Of a stretch of DNA of 64,000 bases, positions 7,209 through 18,589 are shown one piece after another. A program made the position numbers and the translations under genes. A model generated the notes under the pieces. That model saw only the letters and a program-made list of their open reading frames with translations. It did not search any database and was not told the DNA's origin. Position 1 is the stretch's first letter. Each line of letters opens with the position of its first letter. The DNA lies in NCBI RefSeq assembly GCF_003933245.1, contig NZ_QUSX01000001.1:186001-250000 (forward strand), in the 5' to 3' direction. The stretch comes from Maribacter algicola. GTDB lineage: Bacteria; Bacteroidota; Bacteroidia; Flavobacteriales; Flavobacteriaceae.

Positions 7209-10172
7209 CTAATTGAGGACTTTTGTAATCTTCTTGCTCAATGCATCGAACATAACTGGTGTTGCAATAAATACAGAAGAATACGTACCTACAACTACAC
7301 CAACAATCATTGCGAACATAAATCCTCTCAACGATTCGCCACCAAAAATAAAGATGGCCAATAATACCACCAAGGTGGTCAAAGAGGTATTCAAGGTTCT
7401 TCCCAACGTACTGTTGATTGCGGAATTGACATTTTCTCCACCCTTCCAACCTCTCTCGGCCAAAATTTCACGTATACGGTCGAACACTACCACGGTATCG
7501 TTCAAGGAATACCCTATGACCGTTAGTATGGCCGCAATAAAGGCTTGATCGATTTCCATGTTGAATGGCATTATTTTACCGAATATGGAGAAAACACCCA
7601 AAACGATCAAAACATCGTGGAATACGGCGACGACCGCTCCCAATGAGAATTGCCATCTACGGAAACGTATTAAAATGTATAGGAAAACCACGGCCAATGA
7701 GCCCAAAATGGCCAGGAAGGCATTGTTCTTGATATCATCCGCAATGGTAGGACCTACTTTCACGGACTGTAATATTCCCACGGTTTTACCTTCACTTCCA
7801 ATGGCAAAAGCATCTTTAGAAGTTCCGTCTGGAAGGTATTTTTGCAATGAGTTGTATAATTTATCCTGAATTTCGGTATCCACTTCAATACCTTCAACAT
7901 CTACTTTATAAGGGGTCGTAATCTTTATTTGATTCGCTTCCCCAAAGGTCTTCACATTGGTTCCACTTCCAAATACGTCGTTCAATTCAGATGCTATTTC
8001 GGAAGGGTTCACGGCTTGTTCAAAACGTACCGTGTAGGAACGACCTCCCACAAAATCCACACCCTGTTGCAATCCAGGCCCAAAAAACAAGGATGCCAGA
8101 CCTACTAGAACCAAAATACCTGAAAGGATGTAAGAAATCTTTCGTTTTACCAAGAAATCGATGGATAGGTTCTGGAACAGGCCTTTTGTTAGACTTGTGG
8201 AGAAATCCAGTTTTCTATTTTTACCACTGATGTACCAATCTATCAATAATCGGGTAATGAAAATAGCCGTGAACAAAGAGGTAAGGATACCGATAAGCAA
8301 GGTAGTCGCAAATCCTTTGATCGGGCCCGACCCAAAGACAAACAGGATTATGGCCGTAAGACCTGTAGTAATATTCGCATCCAAAATGGAGGATAGAGCA
8401 TTTCCAAAACCATCGGACACGGCCAGACTCTTGCCCTTCCCTTTTGCAAGTTCCTCTTTTATCCTTTCAAAAATAAGTACGTTCGCATCCACGGACATAC
8501 CTATCGTCAATACGATACCCGCGATACCCGGTAAAGTCAATACGGCGTTCAAACTTGTGAGTACCCCAAAAATCAATAGAATGTTCAACAACAACGCAAC
8601 ATCGGCAAAGGCACCCGCCTTTCCATAATATGCGATCATCCATAGCAATACAATGGCCATAGCTATCAAAAAGGACATAAAACCACTGTCTATTGCTTCC
8701 TGACCCAACGATGGACCTACGATTTCAGATTGTATGATTTCCGCAGAAGCCGGTAATTTACCTGCTCGCAATACGTTTGAAATATCCTTTGTTTCGTTTA
8801 CGGTAAAGTTACCCGTGATCTCTGAACGACCACCTGAAATGGGGCCACTGGAAACCCCTGGAGCGGTATATACCTTGTTATCCAAAACAATTGCAATTCC
8901 TGTTTGGTTATTATAGGCATCGCCTGTCAATTGCTCCCATTCCTTGGCACCTTTGGTGTTCATGGTCATGGAAACGGCTGGTTTGCCAAATTGGTCAAAA
9001 TCTGCACGGGCATCGCTCACCACATCACCACTGATTCGAGGAACTCCTTCCCGGTTGGACTTTAAGGCATACAAATCGATTACTTCCGTATCTTCGGTTG
9101 CAGGTCTTTCCCAAACAAATTTTACGAATTGGATATCCGCTGGCAATAACCTTCTGATTTCCGGCATTCTAAAATAAGACCCAATGGTAGCCGTGTCCTT
9201 TATGGCAGCCCTGAACATAGCGTTTGTTCCGGGGTTTGCAGGTATCAACAACTCGTAAAGAGGGTTCACCTGAGTAGCAAGGTCCAAAGAATCAGCGGCC
9301 ACATCCGATAACAAAGAATCCAATTCCGACTCTTCCTTCACAGGTTCCGGCTTCTTGACATCCACGATCTCCTTTAATTTTTCGTTCGCTTGGATCAAGA
9401 AAGTGCTAAAGGATGGATTGCTCTGTTTGTACGTTTCCCAAAACTCCAATTGTGCTGTACTTGATAATAAATCCTGAGCGCGGTTTATATCCCTCGCACC
9501 AGGCAATTCTACCAAAATCCTACCTGAATTTCCTTCCCTTTGGATATTTGGCTGGGTAACCCCAAAGCCATCAATACGCTCACGCAACACCTCGAATGCG
9601 GATACTACGGACTCATCTATTTTTCTTCGGATGATGGGTTTTACCTCATCATCGGACATTTGAAAGTTGATTTCATCGCTCAATCCCTTATTGGCAAAAA
9701 TATCCGGTGAGGCCAGTTTGGTTTCTCCCTTAATTTCGTCAAAAGCCTCAAAGAATAGATTGAGGTAGGTATCATCGCTATTTTTCGACGCCGCATCGGC
9801 ATCGGCCAATGCTTTGTTGAAAACAGGGTTTTTAGTGTTGTTCGCCAAACCTTTCAATATGTCCTTTACGGATATTTGCAAGGTAACGTTGATTCCCCCT
9901 TTTAGGTCAAGACCTTTGTTCAACTCCTTCTTTTTGGCCTCGTCGTAGTTGGTGTAACCCAAAATGGTATTGTTGCCAATGGAATCCAAGTAACTGGCTT
10001 CCAAAGCTTCCCTTTTGGCTATGTAGTCCTCTTCCCCTTCAGAAATACGGCTTGCAGCAAATACTTCTGCTTCCTTCTCTACCTTATTGGTGATGAAAGT
10101 GTAGGATAGTTGGTAGATACTAACTAACCCGAATAATAAAGCAAAAAGCTTTATAAGTCCTTTATTTTGCAT
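7209..10172 (-). CDS. secDF: Protein translocase subunit SecDF (fused)
   Basis: 987 residues, a natural fusion of SecD and SecF as found in many Bacteroidota. The N-terminus has one membrane segment and GLDLKGGINVTLQ (SecD D1 motif). The large periplasmic P1 domain follows, then the SecD membrane block with GMSVDANVLIFERIKEE. The SecF half begins near residue 660 with GVDFVGGRSYTVRF and carries GYSLNDTVVVFDRIRE and the last membrane helices. SecDF uses the proton gradient to pull exported proteins through SecYEG. The gene is monocistronic with its own terminator. Confidence 0.96.
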   Translation of the reverse strand: MQNKGLIKLFALLFGLVSIYQLSYTFITNKVEKEAEVFAASRISEGEEDYIAKREALEASYLDSIGNNTILGYTNYDEAKKKELNKGLDLKGGINVTLQISVKDILKGLANNTKNPVFNKALADADAASKNSDDTYLNLFFEAFDEIKGETKLASPDIFANKGLSDEINFQMSDDEVKPIIRRKIDESVVSAFEVLRERIDGFGVTQPNIQREGNSGRILVELPGARDINRAQDLLSSTAQLEFWETYKQSNPSFSTFLIQANEKLKEIVDVKKPEPVKEESELDSLLSDVAADSLDLATQVNPLYELLIPANPGTNAMFRAAIKDTATIGSYFRMPEIRRLLPADIQFVKFVWERPATEDTEVIDLYALKSNREGVPRISGDVVSDARADFDQFGKPAVSMTMNTKGAKEWEQLTGDAYNNQTGIAIVLDNKVYTAPGVSSGPISGGRSEITGNFTVNETKDISNVLRAGKLPASAEIIQSEIVGPSLGQEAIDSGFMSFLIAMAIVLLWMIAYYGKAGAFADVALLLNILLIFGVLTSLNAVLTLPGIAGIVLTIGMSVDANVLIFERIKEELAKGKGKSLAVSDGFGNALSSILDANITTGLTAIILFVFGSGPIKGFATTLLIGILTSLFTAIFITRLLIDWYISGKNRKLDFSTSLTKGLFQNLSIDFLVKRKISYILSGILVLVGLASLFFGPGLQQGVDFVGGRSYTVRFEQAVNPSEIASELNDVFGSGTNVKTFGEANQIKITTPYKVDVEGIEVDTEIQDKLYNSLQKYLPDGTSKDAFAIGSEGKTVGILQSVKVGPTIADDIKNNAFLAILGSLAVVFLYILIRFRRWQFSLGAVVAVFHDVLIVLGVFSIFGKIMPFNMEIDQAFIAAILTVIGYSLNDTVVVFDRIREILAERGWKGGENVNSAINSTLGRTLNTSLTTLVVLLAIFIFGGESLRGFMFAMIVGVVVGTYSSVFIATPVMFDALSKKITKVLN

Positions 10173-10270
10173 TTTAAAAATTGATTTAAGTTATGTCGAT
10201 TATAATTTTTTTGTGATTTAAAAATCAAGAGGAAACGTAATTTTCTCCCTTTGAGTAGGTTGTTTGGAAA

Positions 10271-10888
10271 TTAGCTTTTCCCAAGAAGACAAGGTCCTGC
10301 CCTTCCCTCTGGTATGTTCCGTGAAGTATTATCTATTGCGATTGCAATGTTATGATGAATCTTAAAGGCCGTTTGATCCAAAGTATCCGGCCTTAACACC
10401 ACTGGAGTGTTGGCATACAGTAGAACCGAATTATAAAATCCCCCGTGAACCTCCTTCTGGGCCACAACGAGGTTTCCGTTGATTTTCAATCCATTATGGG
10501 CCTGTTGATGTAAATCTGAAACAACAAGGCTATAATTTTCAGGGAGGCTTTCATTTGGAAAATTAAGAGGGGATTCGTCTTCATACCCCGATGGCTTCGA
10601 GGTTTCATCGGAAAGAAATTCCTTGACAACATGCGCATCGATATCGCTGTAATAACGAATATTTACATGGCTGGTATCATCTTCTATTACCTCAATACCT
10701 TCGACACCCAAGAACAACAGTTTTTGCGTGATGTTGGACAACACTTCATCACGAGCATTTTCAGATGCGATTTCCACATCTGTGAATTGAAGGGTAATCT
10801 GCTGATTGGATGCTCTTTTATGCGGCTGACCGAGCCCCAAAAGAACGAGGATTACTATTAAGCTACTTATGCACCATTTTGCATTCAT
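10271..10888 (-). CDS. Conserved hypothetical exported protein
   Basis: 205 residues from the Met in MNAKWCISSLIVILVLLGLG. That start is chosen because it begins a signal-peptide-like segment, while the 35 in-frame residues upstream look non-coding and overlap the mdh terminator. The mature part (ITLQFTDVEIASENARDEVL, VNIRYYSDIDAHVVKEFL) matches no family I recognise. A -7-like element TATATTTG ends only 4 bases before this ATG, which suggests a leaderless or nearly leaderless transcript. Confidence 0.65.
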   Translation of the reverse strand: MNAKWCISSLIVILVLLGLGQPHKRASNQQITLQFTDVEIASENARDEVLSNITQKLLFLGVEGIEVIEDDTSHVNIRYYSDIDAHVVKEFLSDETSKPSGYEDESPLNFPNESLPENYSLVVSDLHQQAHNGLKINGNLVVAQKEVHGGFYNSVLLYANTPVVLRPDTLDQTAFKIHHNIAIAIDNTSRNIPEGRAGPCLLGKS

Positions 10889-10892
10889 GGCG

Positions 10893-10900
10893 CAAATATA
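10893..10900 (-). promoter_or_regulatory. Candidate -7 element (TATATTTG)
   Basis: On the minus strand the bases read TATATTTG, an exact match to the Bacteroidota -7 consensus TAnnTTTG, 4 bases before the ATG of the 10271-10888 gene. No clear -33 TTTG was confirmed. Confidence 0.4.
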
Positions 10901-10953
10901 AAAAGAAAGATTATTGTTGAAACTATATTTTAGGATATAAGCCGAATGCCCTG

Positions 10954-10991
10954 AAAAAGAAAACCTTTGGATTCGTAATCCAAAGGTTTTC
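10954..10991 (-). terminator. Intrinsic terminator of mdh
   Basis: AAACCTTTGGATT (10961-10973) pairs exactly with AATCCAAAGGTTT (10977-10989) around the loop CGT. On the minus strand it ends in TTTTCTTTTTC. It lies 25 bases after the mdh stop. Confidence 0.85.
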
Positions 10992-11015
10992 ATATACGTT
11001 TAAGATGTATGAAAA

Positions 11016-11942
11016 CTACAGTTCCAACAATCCGTTGGTTTTGGAAACACCTTCCGCACTTTCTTTCATTTTTGCCTTTTCAGCATCGCTTAATGGTATA
11101 TCCACAATTTGCTCGATACCATTTTTACCTAGGATAACAGGCACCCCTATACAAATATCGTTTAGGCCGTACTCTCCTTCCAGCAACGTGGAACAAGGGA
11201 ACATTTTCTTTTGGTCGCAGGCAATGGCCTGCACCAATGCGGAAACCGCTGCCCCTGGAGCATACCAAGCACTGGTACCCAACAATTTGGTCAAGGTGGC
11301 ACCTCCTACTTTGGTATCTTCCGCAACTTGTTGTAATCGCTCCTCGGATAAAAATTCGGATACTTTGATACTATTTCGTGTAGCGTGCGAGGTCAAAGGA
11401 ACCATTCCAGTATCGCTATGCCCCCCTATGACCATGCCGTCCACATCGGATATGGGAGCATCCATGGCCTCAGCCAAGCGATACTTAAAACGGGCGCTAT
11501 CCAACGCACCCCCCATTCCTATAATCTTGTTCTTTGGAATATCCGTTGTTTTATGAACCAAATAGGTCATGGTATCCATTGGATTACTCACAACGATAAT
11601 GATGACGTTGGGAGAATGCTGTATCAGGTTGCTAGATACCGTCTTTACGATACCTGCATTGATGCCTATCAACTCTTCCCGGGTCATTCCGGGCTTTCTA
11701 GGAATACCGGAAGTTATGACAGCAATATCGCTGTTGGCAGTTTTTGAATAATCATTGGTACTTCCCGTAATTTTGGTATCAAAACCGTTCAAGGATGCTG
11801 TTTGCATCAAATCCATCGCCTTACCTTCCGCAAAACCCTCCTTAATATCCAAAATGACCACCTCTGAAGCAAAATCCTTAATGGCAATGTACTCCGCACA
11901 ACTGGCTCCTACCGCTCCAGCTCCAACTACTGTAACTTTCAT
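11016..11942 (-). CDS. mdh: Malate dehydrogenase
   Basis: 308 residues of the LDH-like MDH class. It interconverts malate and oxaloacetate with NAD in the TCA cycle. Visible are the Rossmann loop GAGAVG at 7-12, LDIKEG at 31-36 (Asp for NAD), SGIPRKPGMTREEL with the substrate arginines near 82-88, VSNPMD at 118-123 and the catalytic His175 in GGHSDTGMVP. Length is normal. It is transcribed alone with a strong terminator. Confidence 0.96.
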   Translation of the reverse strand: MKVTVVGAGAVGASCAEYIAIKDFASEVVILDIKEGFAEGKAMDLMQTASLNGFDTKITGSTNDYSKTANSDIAVITSGIPRKPGMTREELIGINAGIVKTVSSNLIQHSPNVIIIVVSNPMDTMTYLVHKTTDIPKNKIIGMGGALDSARFKYRLAEAMDAPISDVDGMVIGGHSDTGMVPLTSHATRNSIKVSEFLSEERLQQVAEDTKVGGATLTKLLGTSAWYAPGAAVSALVQAIACDQKKMFPCSTLLEGEYGLNDICIGVPVILGKNGIEQIVDIPLSDAEKAKMKESAEGVSKTNGLLEL

Positions 11943-12233
11943 GTTCCTATATTTTTATGAATTAATTTATTTATACTAAAACAAAAGGTTTCACTATACC
12001 TTTTTAGCTTGTCAAAAATACTCAATTCCTAACAATTTGACAGGAAGTAAAGCGGTAATATATCCAGACTTTTGACTTTTAAAAACATCGACAAAATGTA
12101 GCTTACGTTAAAAAAAGATACCTTTCAACGAAGAAATGGCAAAAAAGTTGCCATACGTCGATTTTTAGTAATATCGCAAAAGATGCCCCGTTTATGATTG
12201 TGGATCCCAAATCCAAACATAACCTACTTAGCA

Positions 12234-12608
12234 ATGAAAAAGTTCCTCTCGTTAATGGCCATTTGTGCCATTATCTTTTCCGCAAACTGTTCGCGCATTG
12301 AACAGAACAATGACCCCATTATTGGTATTTGGTCCCAATCCGGAACCGAAATTAGCAATGGTTCTTCCAAAAGTACCCTCCGTAAAGAGTGGATTTTTAA
12401 TGATGTTTATCTTGGTAGATATCATGAAATCAACGGAAACGACATTACCCTACAAACAGATTTTAAGTGGTACAAGGAAGGTGACATTTATACCATAGAA
12501 TATAGGGGACTTGAAAATGTGCCTGTTGACCGTTTAAAAATTATTGAAAGCGATCAAGGTACTATTTTGGAAAAGATTGATGGCGAGTACGTAGCCATCA
12601 GGGAGTAG
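12234..12608 (+). CDS. Small lipoprotein, lipocalin-like hypothetical
   Basis: 124 residues from the ATG at 12234, which opens a lipoprotein signal (MKKFLSLMAICAIIFSANC). The mature part contains GIWSQSG, KEWIFNDVYLGRYHEI and FKWYKEGDIYTIEYRG, a pattern of short beta strands like lipocalin-type domains (Lipocalin_4/5 families). No specific function can be given. It stands alone and ends before a pair of terminator hairpins. Confidence 0.7.
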   Translation: MKKFLSLMAICAIIFSANCSRIEQNNDPIIGIWSQSGTEISNGSSKSTLRKEWIFNDVYLGRYHEINGNDITLQTDFKWYKEGDIYTIEYRGLENVPVDRLKIIESDQGTILEKIDGEYVAIRE

Positions 12609-12632
12609 AAAATTTTCACAGGGCCATGGGAA

Positions 12633-12664
12633 AGAGCCTGTTCGGAGAAATCTGGGCAGGCTCT
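12633..12664 (+). terminator. Hairpin after small lipoprotein gene
   Basis: AGAGCCTG (12633-12640) pairs with CAGGCTCT (12657-12664) around a 16-base loop. It has no strong T run and is followed by a better terminator. Confidence 0.4.
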
Positions 12665-12674
12665 TCATGTATAA

Positions 12675-12704
12675 AAAAAGCCCGGCGGATGAGCTGGGCT
12701 TTTT
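12675..12704. terminator. Bidirectional intrinsic terminator
   Basis: AAAAAGCCCGGC (12675-12686) pairs with GCTGGGCTTTTT (12693-12704) with one G-T pair. The A and T runs on both sides let it serve both the small lipoprotein gene (+) and the converging DUF6588 gene (-). Confidence 0.85.
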
Positions 12705-12726
12705 AATTTCATAGTTATTTTATGGA

Positions 12727-13740
12727 CTATCTAAACCCAAAATTGACACCAAATGTCCATGTATTGAATTCTCCTAAAGTATAATCGGCATTGAGCCTAA
12801 AGAAGCCCAACTTAAGCTTGGCGCCTACATTGCCCGTAACACCGTTTACCTTTTTGGTAATGGAAAAGGGGTCTTCGTATGTTTCCGAAGCAAAAGGTCC
12901 TGCAGTCACTATATAAGTTCCCAAAACGTCCGTTACGGATTTTCCTGTAACATAGCCCAGTCCGCCATAAAAATTGATTACCGGAAGTCTCGTGGAAACA
13001 ACGGCATTAAATGCCCACGTATTTATACTCGTCTCTATTCGTTGGTCGTTTCCTTGTACCAAATTGAAATTCGCAAGGTCATAGTCACCATCTACCTTGG
13101 TATATCCTATAACTGCAGAAATGGCGACCGGTAAAATTTTATCCGCAGGGAGAAGTTTAGTAAAATCATGTTGCAGTCCAAAACCGATCAAGCCCACAGA
13201 AGCCCCCTCATATTCCATCTTGGGTAAAAACCGTGCCTTTATCTCCGTACCTTTGATTAGGCCAACACTTCCTTGAAGGTATCCAGAAGGTACAAAATCC
13301 AAGCCCTCTCCGGAAAGTCCGGAAGGCAACTCAAAAGTCTCACGAACCGTAATGCCCGCAACTTGGCCTTCCACAAATACTTCTACACCAGTTATATCCC
13401 CCAAGGCAGTAGAAACTTCCCTAGCAATGCCGGGATTATCCACAAAATCCAGATTCTGATAGTCATTGGGATCTAAAACAAAAGCTTTTTTATCCGACTT
13501 ATTTTTAAATCCGGTAATATTACCAATAATGGATATTTCAAATCCGCCCAAGGGCTTGGCATCTGCCGTATTGTACCAACCTGTAGAAAAATTATAAATA
13601 GCACTTTCTGAAAGCGGCTCCAAATAATCCGCGGTAAATTGTTCTGCATCCTCCACACCGGCGGCAAAAAGGTCGTTAAAGTCCTGGGCCATAGCGGCAC
13701 TAAAACTACACAGTAAAAAGCATGTAAGTAAATTCTTCAT
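12727..13740 (-). CDS. DUF6588 family outer-membrane protein
   Basis: 337 residues with a signal peptide (MKNLLTCFLLCSFSAAMAQ). The signature starts just after it: DFNDLFAAGVEDAEQF and YLEPLSESAIYNFSTGWYNTA. It ends in alternating strands and an aromatic C-terminus (FGVNFGFR), as expected for an outer-membrane beta-barrel. DUF6588 has no known function. It lies between two strong terminators and is a single-gene unit. Confidence 0.85.
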   Translation of the reverse strand: MKNLLTCFLLCSFSAAMAQDFNDLFAAGVEDAEQFTADYLEPLSESAIYNFSTGWYNTADAKPLGGFEISIIGNITGFKNKSDKKAFVLDPNDYQNLDFVDNPGIAREVSTALGDITGVEVFVEGQVAGITVRETFELPSGLSGEGLDFVPSGYLQGSVGLIKGTEIKARFLPKMEYEGASVGLIGFGLQHDFTKLLPADKILPVAISAVIGYTKVDGDYDLANFNLVQGNDQRIETSINTWAFNAVVSTRLPVINFYGGLGYVTGKSVTDVLGTYIVTAGPFASETYEDPFSITKKVNGVTGNVGAKLKLGFFRLNADYTLGEFNTWTFGVNFGFR

Positions 13741-13763
13741 TTTTTTAATTTTTCCTAAAACTA

Positions 13764-13792
13764 AAAAACCTGCGTTTTTCGCGCAGGTTTTT
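13764..13792 (-). terminator. Intrinsic terminator of gyrB
   Basis: AAAAACCTGCG (13764-13774) pairs exactly with CGCAGGTTTTT (13782-13792). It lies 20 bases after the gyrB stop, and the sequence could work on either strand. Confidence 0.85.
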
Positions 13793-13811
13793 GTTGTGTA
13801 ATAGGGTTTTT

Positions 13812-15755
<1,944 letters not shown>

Positions 15756-15791
15756 TTAAAAGTTGTTTTTACTTCAAAAATTGCAATCCTA

Positions 15792-15799
15792 CAAATATA
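15792..15799 (-). promoter_or_regulatory. Candidate gyrB -7 element
   Basis: The minus strand reads TATATTTG, an exact TAnnTTTG match, 39 bases before the gyrB ATG. The -33 element is not obvious. Confidence 0.45.
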
Positions 15800-15943
15800 C
15801 GGAATACCCCATGAAATAAGCCCTTTCTCCATATTGGACACTGTCAAGTTATCAACAAAAATTGTGGAAAATTACCAATTTGACAAAAGGGGCCTGCTTA
15901 ATTAATTTTGACCGGCACACAAGGTTTCAATTTGAAATGACCA

Positions 15944-15975
15944 TAACAAAAGAGGTGCCAATATTTGGCACCTCT
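15944..15975 (-). terminator. Hairpin terminator downstream of asnB
   Basis: AGAGGTGCCAA (15951-15961) pairs exactly with TTGGCACCTCT (15965-15975) around loop TAT. The minus strand continues TTTTGTTATGG. It is 70 bases past the asnB stop. A weaker hairpin (CCTGTT/AACAGG, about 16003-16022) lies closer to the gene. Confidence 0.65.
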
Positions 15976-16045
15976 CAAGGACTAATTAAAAAATAAAAAC
16001 TGCCCTGTTCCTTTGAAACAGGTAAACAGAATTGCCTTAAAGAAC

Positions 16046-17716
16046 TTATTTCACATAAGCATCCGCATGTACTTTGGCCACGGCCCTTCCTGATGGATCA
16101 TTCATGTTTTTAAACGCTTCGTCCCACTCCAAAGCAATTTTGGTACTACAGGCCACGGATGGTTCCTGGGGAACGCATAGCGCAGCGGCATCCGAAGGGA
16201 AATGTTCCTCGAATATGGAACGGTAGTAAAACTCTTCTTTGGTTGTGGGCGTCTGTATGGGAAACCTAAACCTGGCATTTGCCAATTGTTCATCCGTAAC
16301 CTCATTTGCCACCAATTCCTTTAATGTATCGATCCAACTATAACCCACACCATCCGAAAATTGCTCCTTTTGTCTCCAAGCAACACTTTCGGGTAGCATT
16401 TCCTCAAAGGCCTTCCTAACCACCCATTTTTCCATGCGTTCACCGTTTATCATCTTATCCTTTGGATTGATACGCATGGCCACATCCATAAATTCCTTGT
16501 CCAAAAAGGGCACACGGCCCTCGATGCCCCATGCGGCCAGAGATTTGTTGGCCCTTAAACAATCATACATATGGAGTTTATCCAACTTTCGAACAGTTTC
16601 TTCATGAAAATCCTTTGGACTTGGTGCTTTGTGGAAATATAGATAGCCACCAAAAAGCTCATCCGCTCCTTCTCCTGATAATACCATCTTTATTCCCATG
16701 GACTTAATTACACGTGCCATCAAATACATAGGAGTAGAAGCACGGATCGTTGTAATGTCATAGGTTTCCAAATTGTAGATAACATCCCTTATTGCATCCA
16801 ATCCTTCTTGTATTGTAAACTTGATTTCGTGATGCACGGTGCCAATGTGATCCGCTACCTTCCGGGCGGCAGCCAAATCCGGTGATCCTTCTAGTCCCAC
16901 TGAAAATGAGTGTAACTGTGGCCACCATGCGTCCACCGTATCGCCGGACTCTATTCTCTTTTGGGCGTATTTTTTAGCTATGGCCGAGGTCACCGAGGAA
17001 TCCAACCCTCCGGACAATAAAACGCCATAAGGTACATCCGACATTAACTGACGGTGCACCGCAGCCTCCAAAGCTTCCTTGATTGCTTGGATACTGGTTT
17101 CGTTTTCCTTTACGGCTTCATAGTCCATCCAATCGCGCTTGTACCATCTTTTCAATTCCCCATCGGAACTATGCAAATAATGCCCTGGGGGAAATAATGC
17201 TATCTTGGTACAAGTACCCTCCAAAGCCTTAAGCTCCGAAGCCACATAAAAGGTTCCATTCTGGTCCCAACCCATATATAAAGGAATGATTCCCATGTGG
17301 TCCCTGGCCACAAAATATTCGTCTTTTTCAGAGTCATAAATGGCAAAACCAAAAATACCGTTCATCTCATCTATGAAATGGGGCCCTTTTTCTTGGTAAA
17401 GTGCTAGAATGACCTCGCAATCGGATTCAGTTTTAAAATTATATTTTCCCTCAAATTGCTTACGCAACTCTCTATGATTATATATTTCCCCATTGGCGGC
17501 CAAAACCAACTTTCCATCTTCACTCAAAAGAGGTTGCTTTCCAGAGGCAGGATCCACAATTGCCAAACGCTCATGGGCCATGATGGCTTTGTCATCGGCA
17601 TAAATACCGCTCCAATCCGGCCCTCTATGCCTAACTTTTTTAGACATTTCCAGCAATTGAGGCCTTAATACTTCCGTACTTTCCTTGACGTCAAACGCAC
17701 AAACAATTCCACACAT
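16046..17716 (-). CDS. asnB: Asparagine synthase B (glutamine-hydrolysing)
   Basis: 556 residues from the Met of MCGIVCAF. This start is fixed by the need for Cys2 as the N-terminal nucleophile after Met removal, so the 10 in-frame residues upstream are rejected. The first ~200 residues are the class II glutaminase (RHRGPDWSG, NGEIYNH); the rest is the synthetase with the ATP loop LLSGGLDSSV, LSGEGADELFGGY and the WRQKEQFSDGVGY C-terminus. It makes asparagine from aspartate, glutamine and ATP. Confidence 0.96.
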   Translation of the reverse strand: MCGIVCAFDVKESTEVLRPQLLEMSKKVRHRGPDWSGIYADDKAIMAHERLAIVDPASGKQPLLSEDGKLVLAANGEIYNHRELRKQFEGKYNFKTESDCEVILALYQEKGPHFIDEMNGIFGFAIYDSEKDEYFVARDHMGIIPLYMGWDQNGTFYVASELKALEGTCTKIALFPPGHYLHSSDGELKRWYKRDWMDYEAVKENETSIQAIKEALEAAVHRQLMSDVPYGVLLSGGLDSSVTSAIAKKYAQKRIESGDTVDAWWPQLHSFSVGLEGSPDLAAARKVADHIGTVHHEIKFTIQEGLDAIRDVIYNLETYDITTIRASTPMYLMARVIKSMGIKMVLSGEGADELFGGYLYFHKAPSPKDFHEETVRKLDKLHMYDCLRANKSLAAWGIEGRVPFLDKEFMDVAMRINPKDKMINGERMEKWVVRKAFEEMLPESVAWRQKEQFSDGVGYSWIDTLKELVANEVTDEQLANARFRFPIQTPTTKEEFYYRSIFEEHFPSDAAALCVPQEPSVACSTKIALEWDEAFKNMNDPSGRAVAKVHADAYVK

Positions 17717-17789
17717 ATTATGATATTTATAATAATTCCGATACAAAAATCGTACAATGGTTTAAAATATAAAACACAAAGGTTAATTA

Positions 17790-17808
17790 TGATTACATTT
17801 TATAATCA
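17790..17808. promoter_or_regulatory. Inverted repeat upstream of asnB (weak operator candidate)
   Basis: TGATTA (17790-17795) and TAATCA (17803-17808) form a 6-base inverted repeat about 75 bases before the asnB start, in a very AT-rich divergent region shared with the DUF2911 gene. Chance is quite possible. Confidence 0.2.
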
Positions 17809-17927
17809 CAAAATGCTATTGTATATAAAAAATAAACCAATTTATTTTTAAATGGAAGTATCCCAACCATTTTGTAAGTATGTTAAAATTTAACGACTTT
17901 TTATAAGAATAAGCTCTGTGAAGTACT

Positions 17928-17935
17928 TAGCTTTG
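17928..17935 (+). promoter_or_regulatory. Candidate -7 element of the DUF2911 gene
   Basis: TAGCTTTG is an exact TAnnTTTG match, 22 bases before the ATG at 17958, which would give a short leader. A -33 TTTG was not seen at the right distance. Confidence 0.45.
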
Positions 17936-17957
17936 AAACACTAAATTAAATTCGATT

Positions 17958-18497
17958 ATGAAAAAAATTATTTCCCTATCCCTATTCATCGCTGTTATAT
18001 CCTTTTCAAACGGCCTGAGCGCCCAAAAGTTCTCCGGATTGGACAAAAGTCCTATGGATATGGCATCCTACCCTACCGATTACAAGGTTTCTGACAAGGT
18101 GGTGAGAATCATCTACGGAAGACCTCAACTTAAAAACCGTTCCTTGGCGGAACTAGCCCCTACCGGACAAGTTTGGAGAACCGGTGCCAATGAAGCGGCG
18201 GAGATTACCTTTTACCAAGACGTAAATTTTGGAGGTAAGGATATAAAAGCTGGGACATATTCATTATTCACGATTCCAGGAGAACAGGAATGGACGGTTA
18301 TCCTTAATAAAAATTTGAACCAATGGGGTTCCTATTTTTACGATGAAAGTGGCGATGTTGCAAGAATTAAAGTTCCCAATGGTTCCGATGCTTCAAGTTT
18401 GGAAGAGTTTTCCATAGCCTTTAAGGAAGTTGAAAAAGGTGCCCACATGGTCATGGGTTGGGACAAAACAAGAGTGGCGGTTCCCATCACATGGTAA
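17958..18497 (+). CDS. DUF2911 family exported protein
   Basis: 179 residues with a signal peptide (MKKIISLSLFIAVISFSNGLSAQ). The DUF2911 core is clear: IIYGRPQLKNRSLAELAP, GQVWRTGANEAAEITF, AGTYSLFTIPGEQEWTVILN and the closing strand W-x-K-TRVAVPI. The function is unknown; in Flavobacteria these are secreted or periplasmic. It is a single gene with its own terminator. Confidence 0.9.
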   Translation: MKKIISLSLFIAVISFSNGLSAQKFSGLDKSPMDMASYPTDYKVSDKVVRIIYGRPQLKNRSLAELAPTGQVWRTGANEAAEITFYQDVNFGGKDIKAGTYSLFTIPGEQEWTVILNKNLNQWGSYFYDESGDVARIKVPNGSDASSLEEFSIAFKEVEKGAHMVMGWDKTRVAVPITW

Positions 18498-18519
18498 TAC
18501 CACTTTTTACTATAAAAAG

Positions 18520-18545
18520 AAACGGACTTAGGTCCGTTTTTTTAT
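18520..18545 (+). terminator. Intrinsic terminator after DUF2911 gene
   Basis: AAACGGAC (18520-18527) pairs with GTCCGTTT (18532-18539) around TTAG, followed by a run of Ts to 18543. Confidence 0.85.
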
Positions 18546-18589
18546 TTTCTAATTTTTAGTCAATAGCTATATCCTTCAATCGACCTTTA

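Noticed and set aside
7213..9177. A series of plus-strand open frames opposite secDF
   Set aside because: They are shadows of the secDF coding strand; the minus-strand gene has strong family motifs over its full length and its own terminator.
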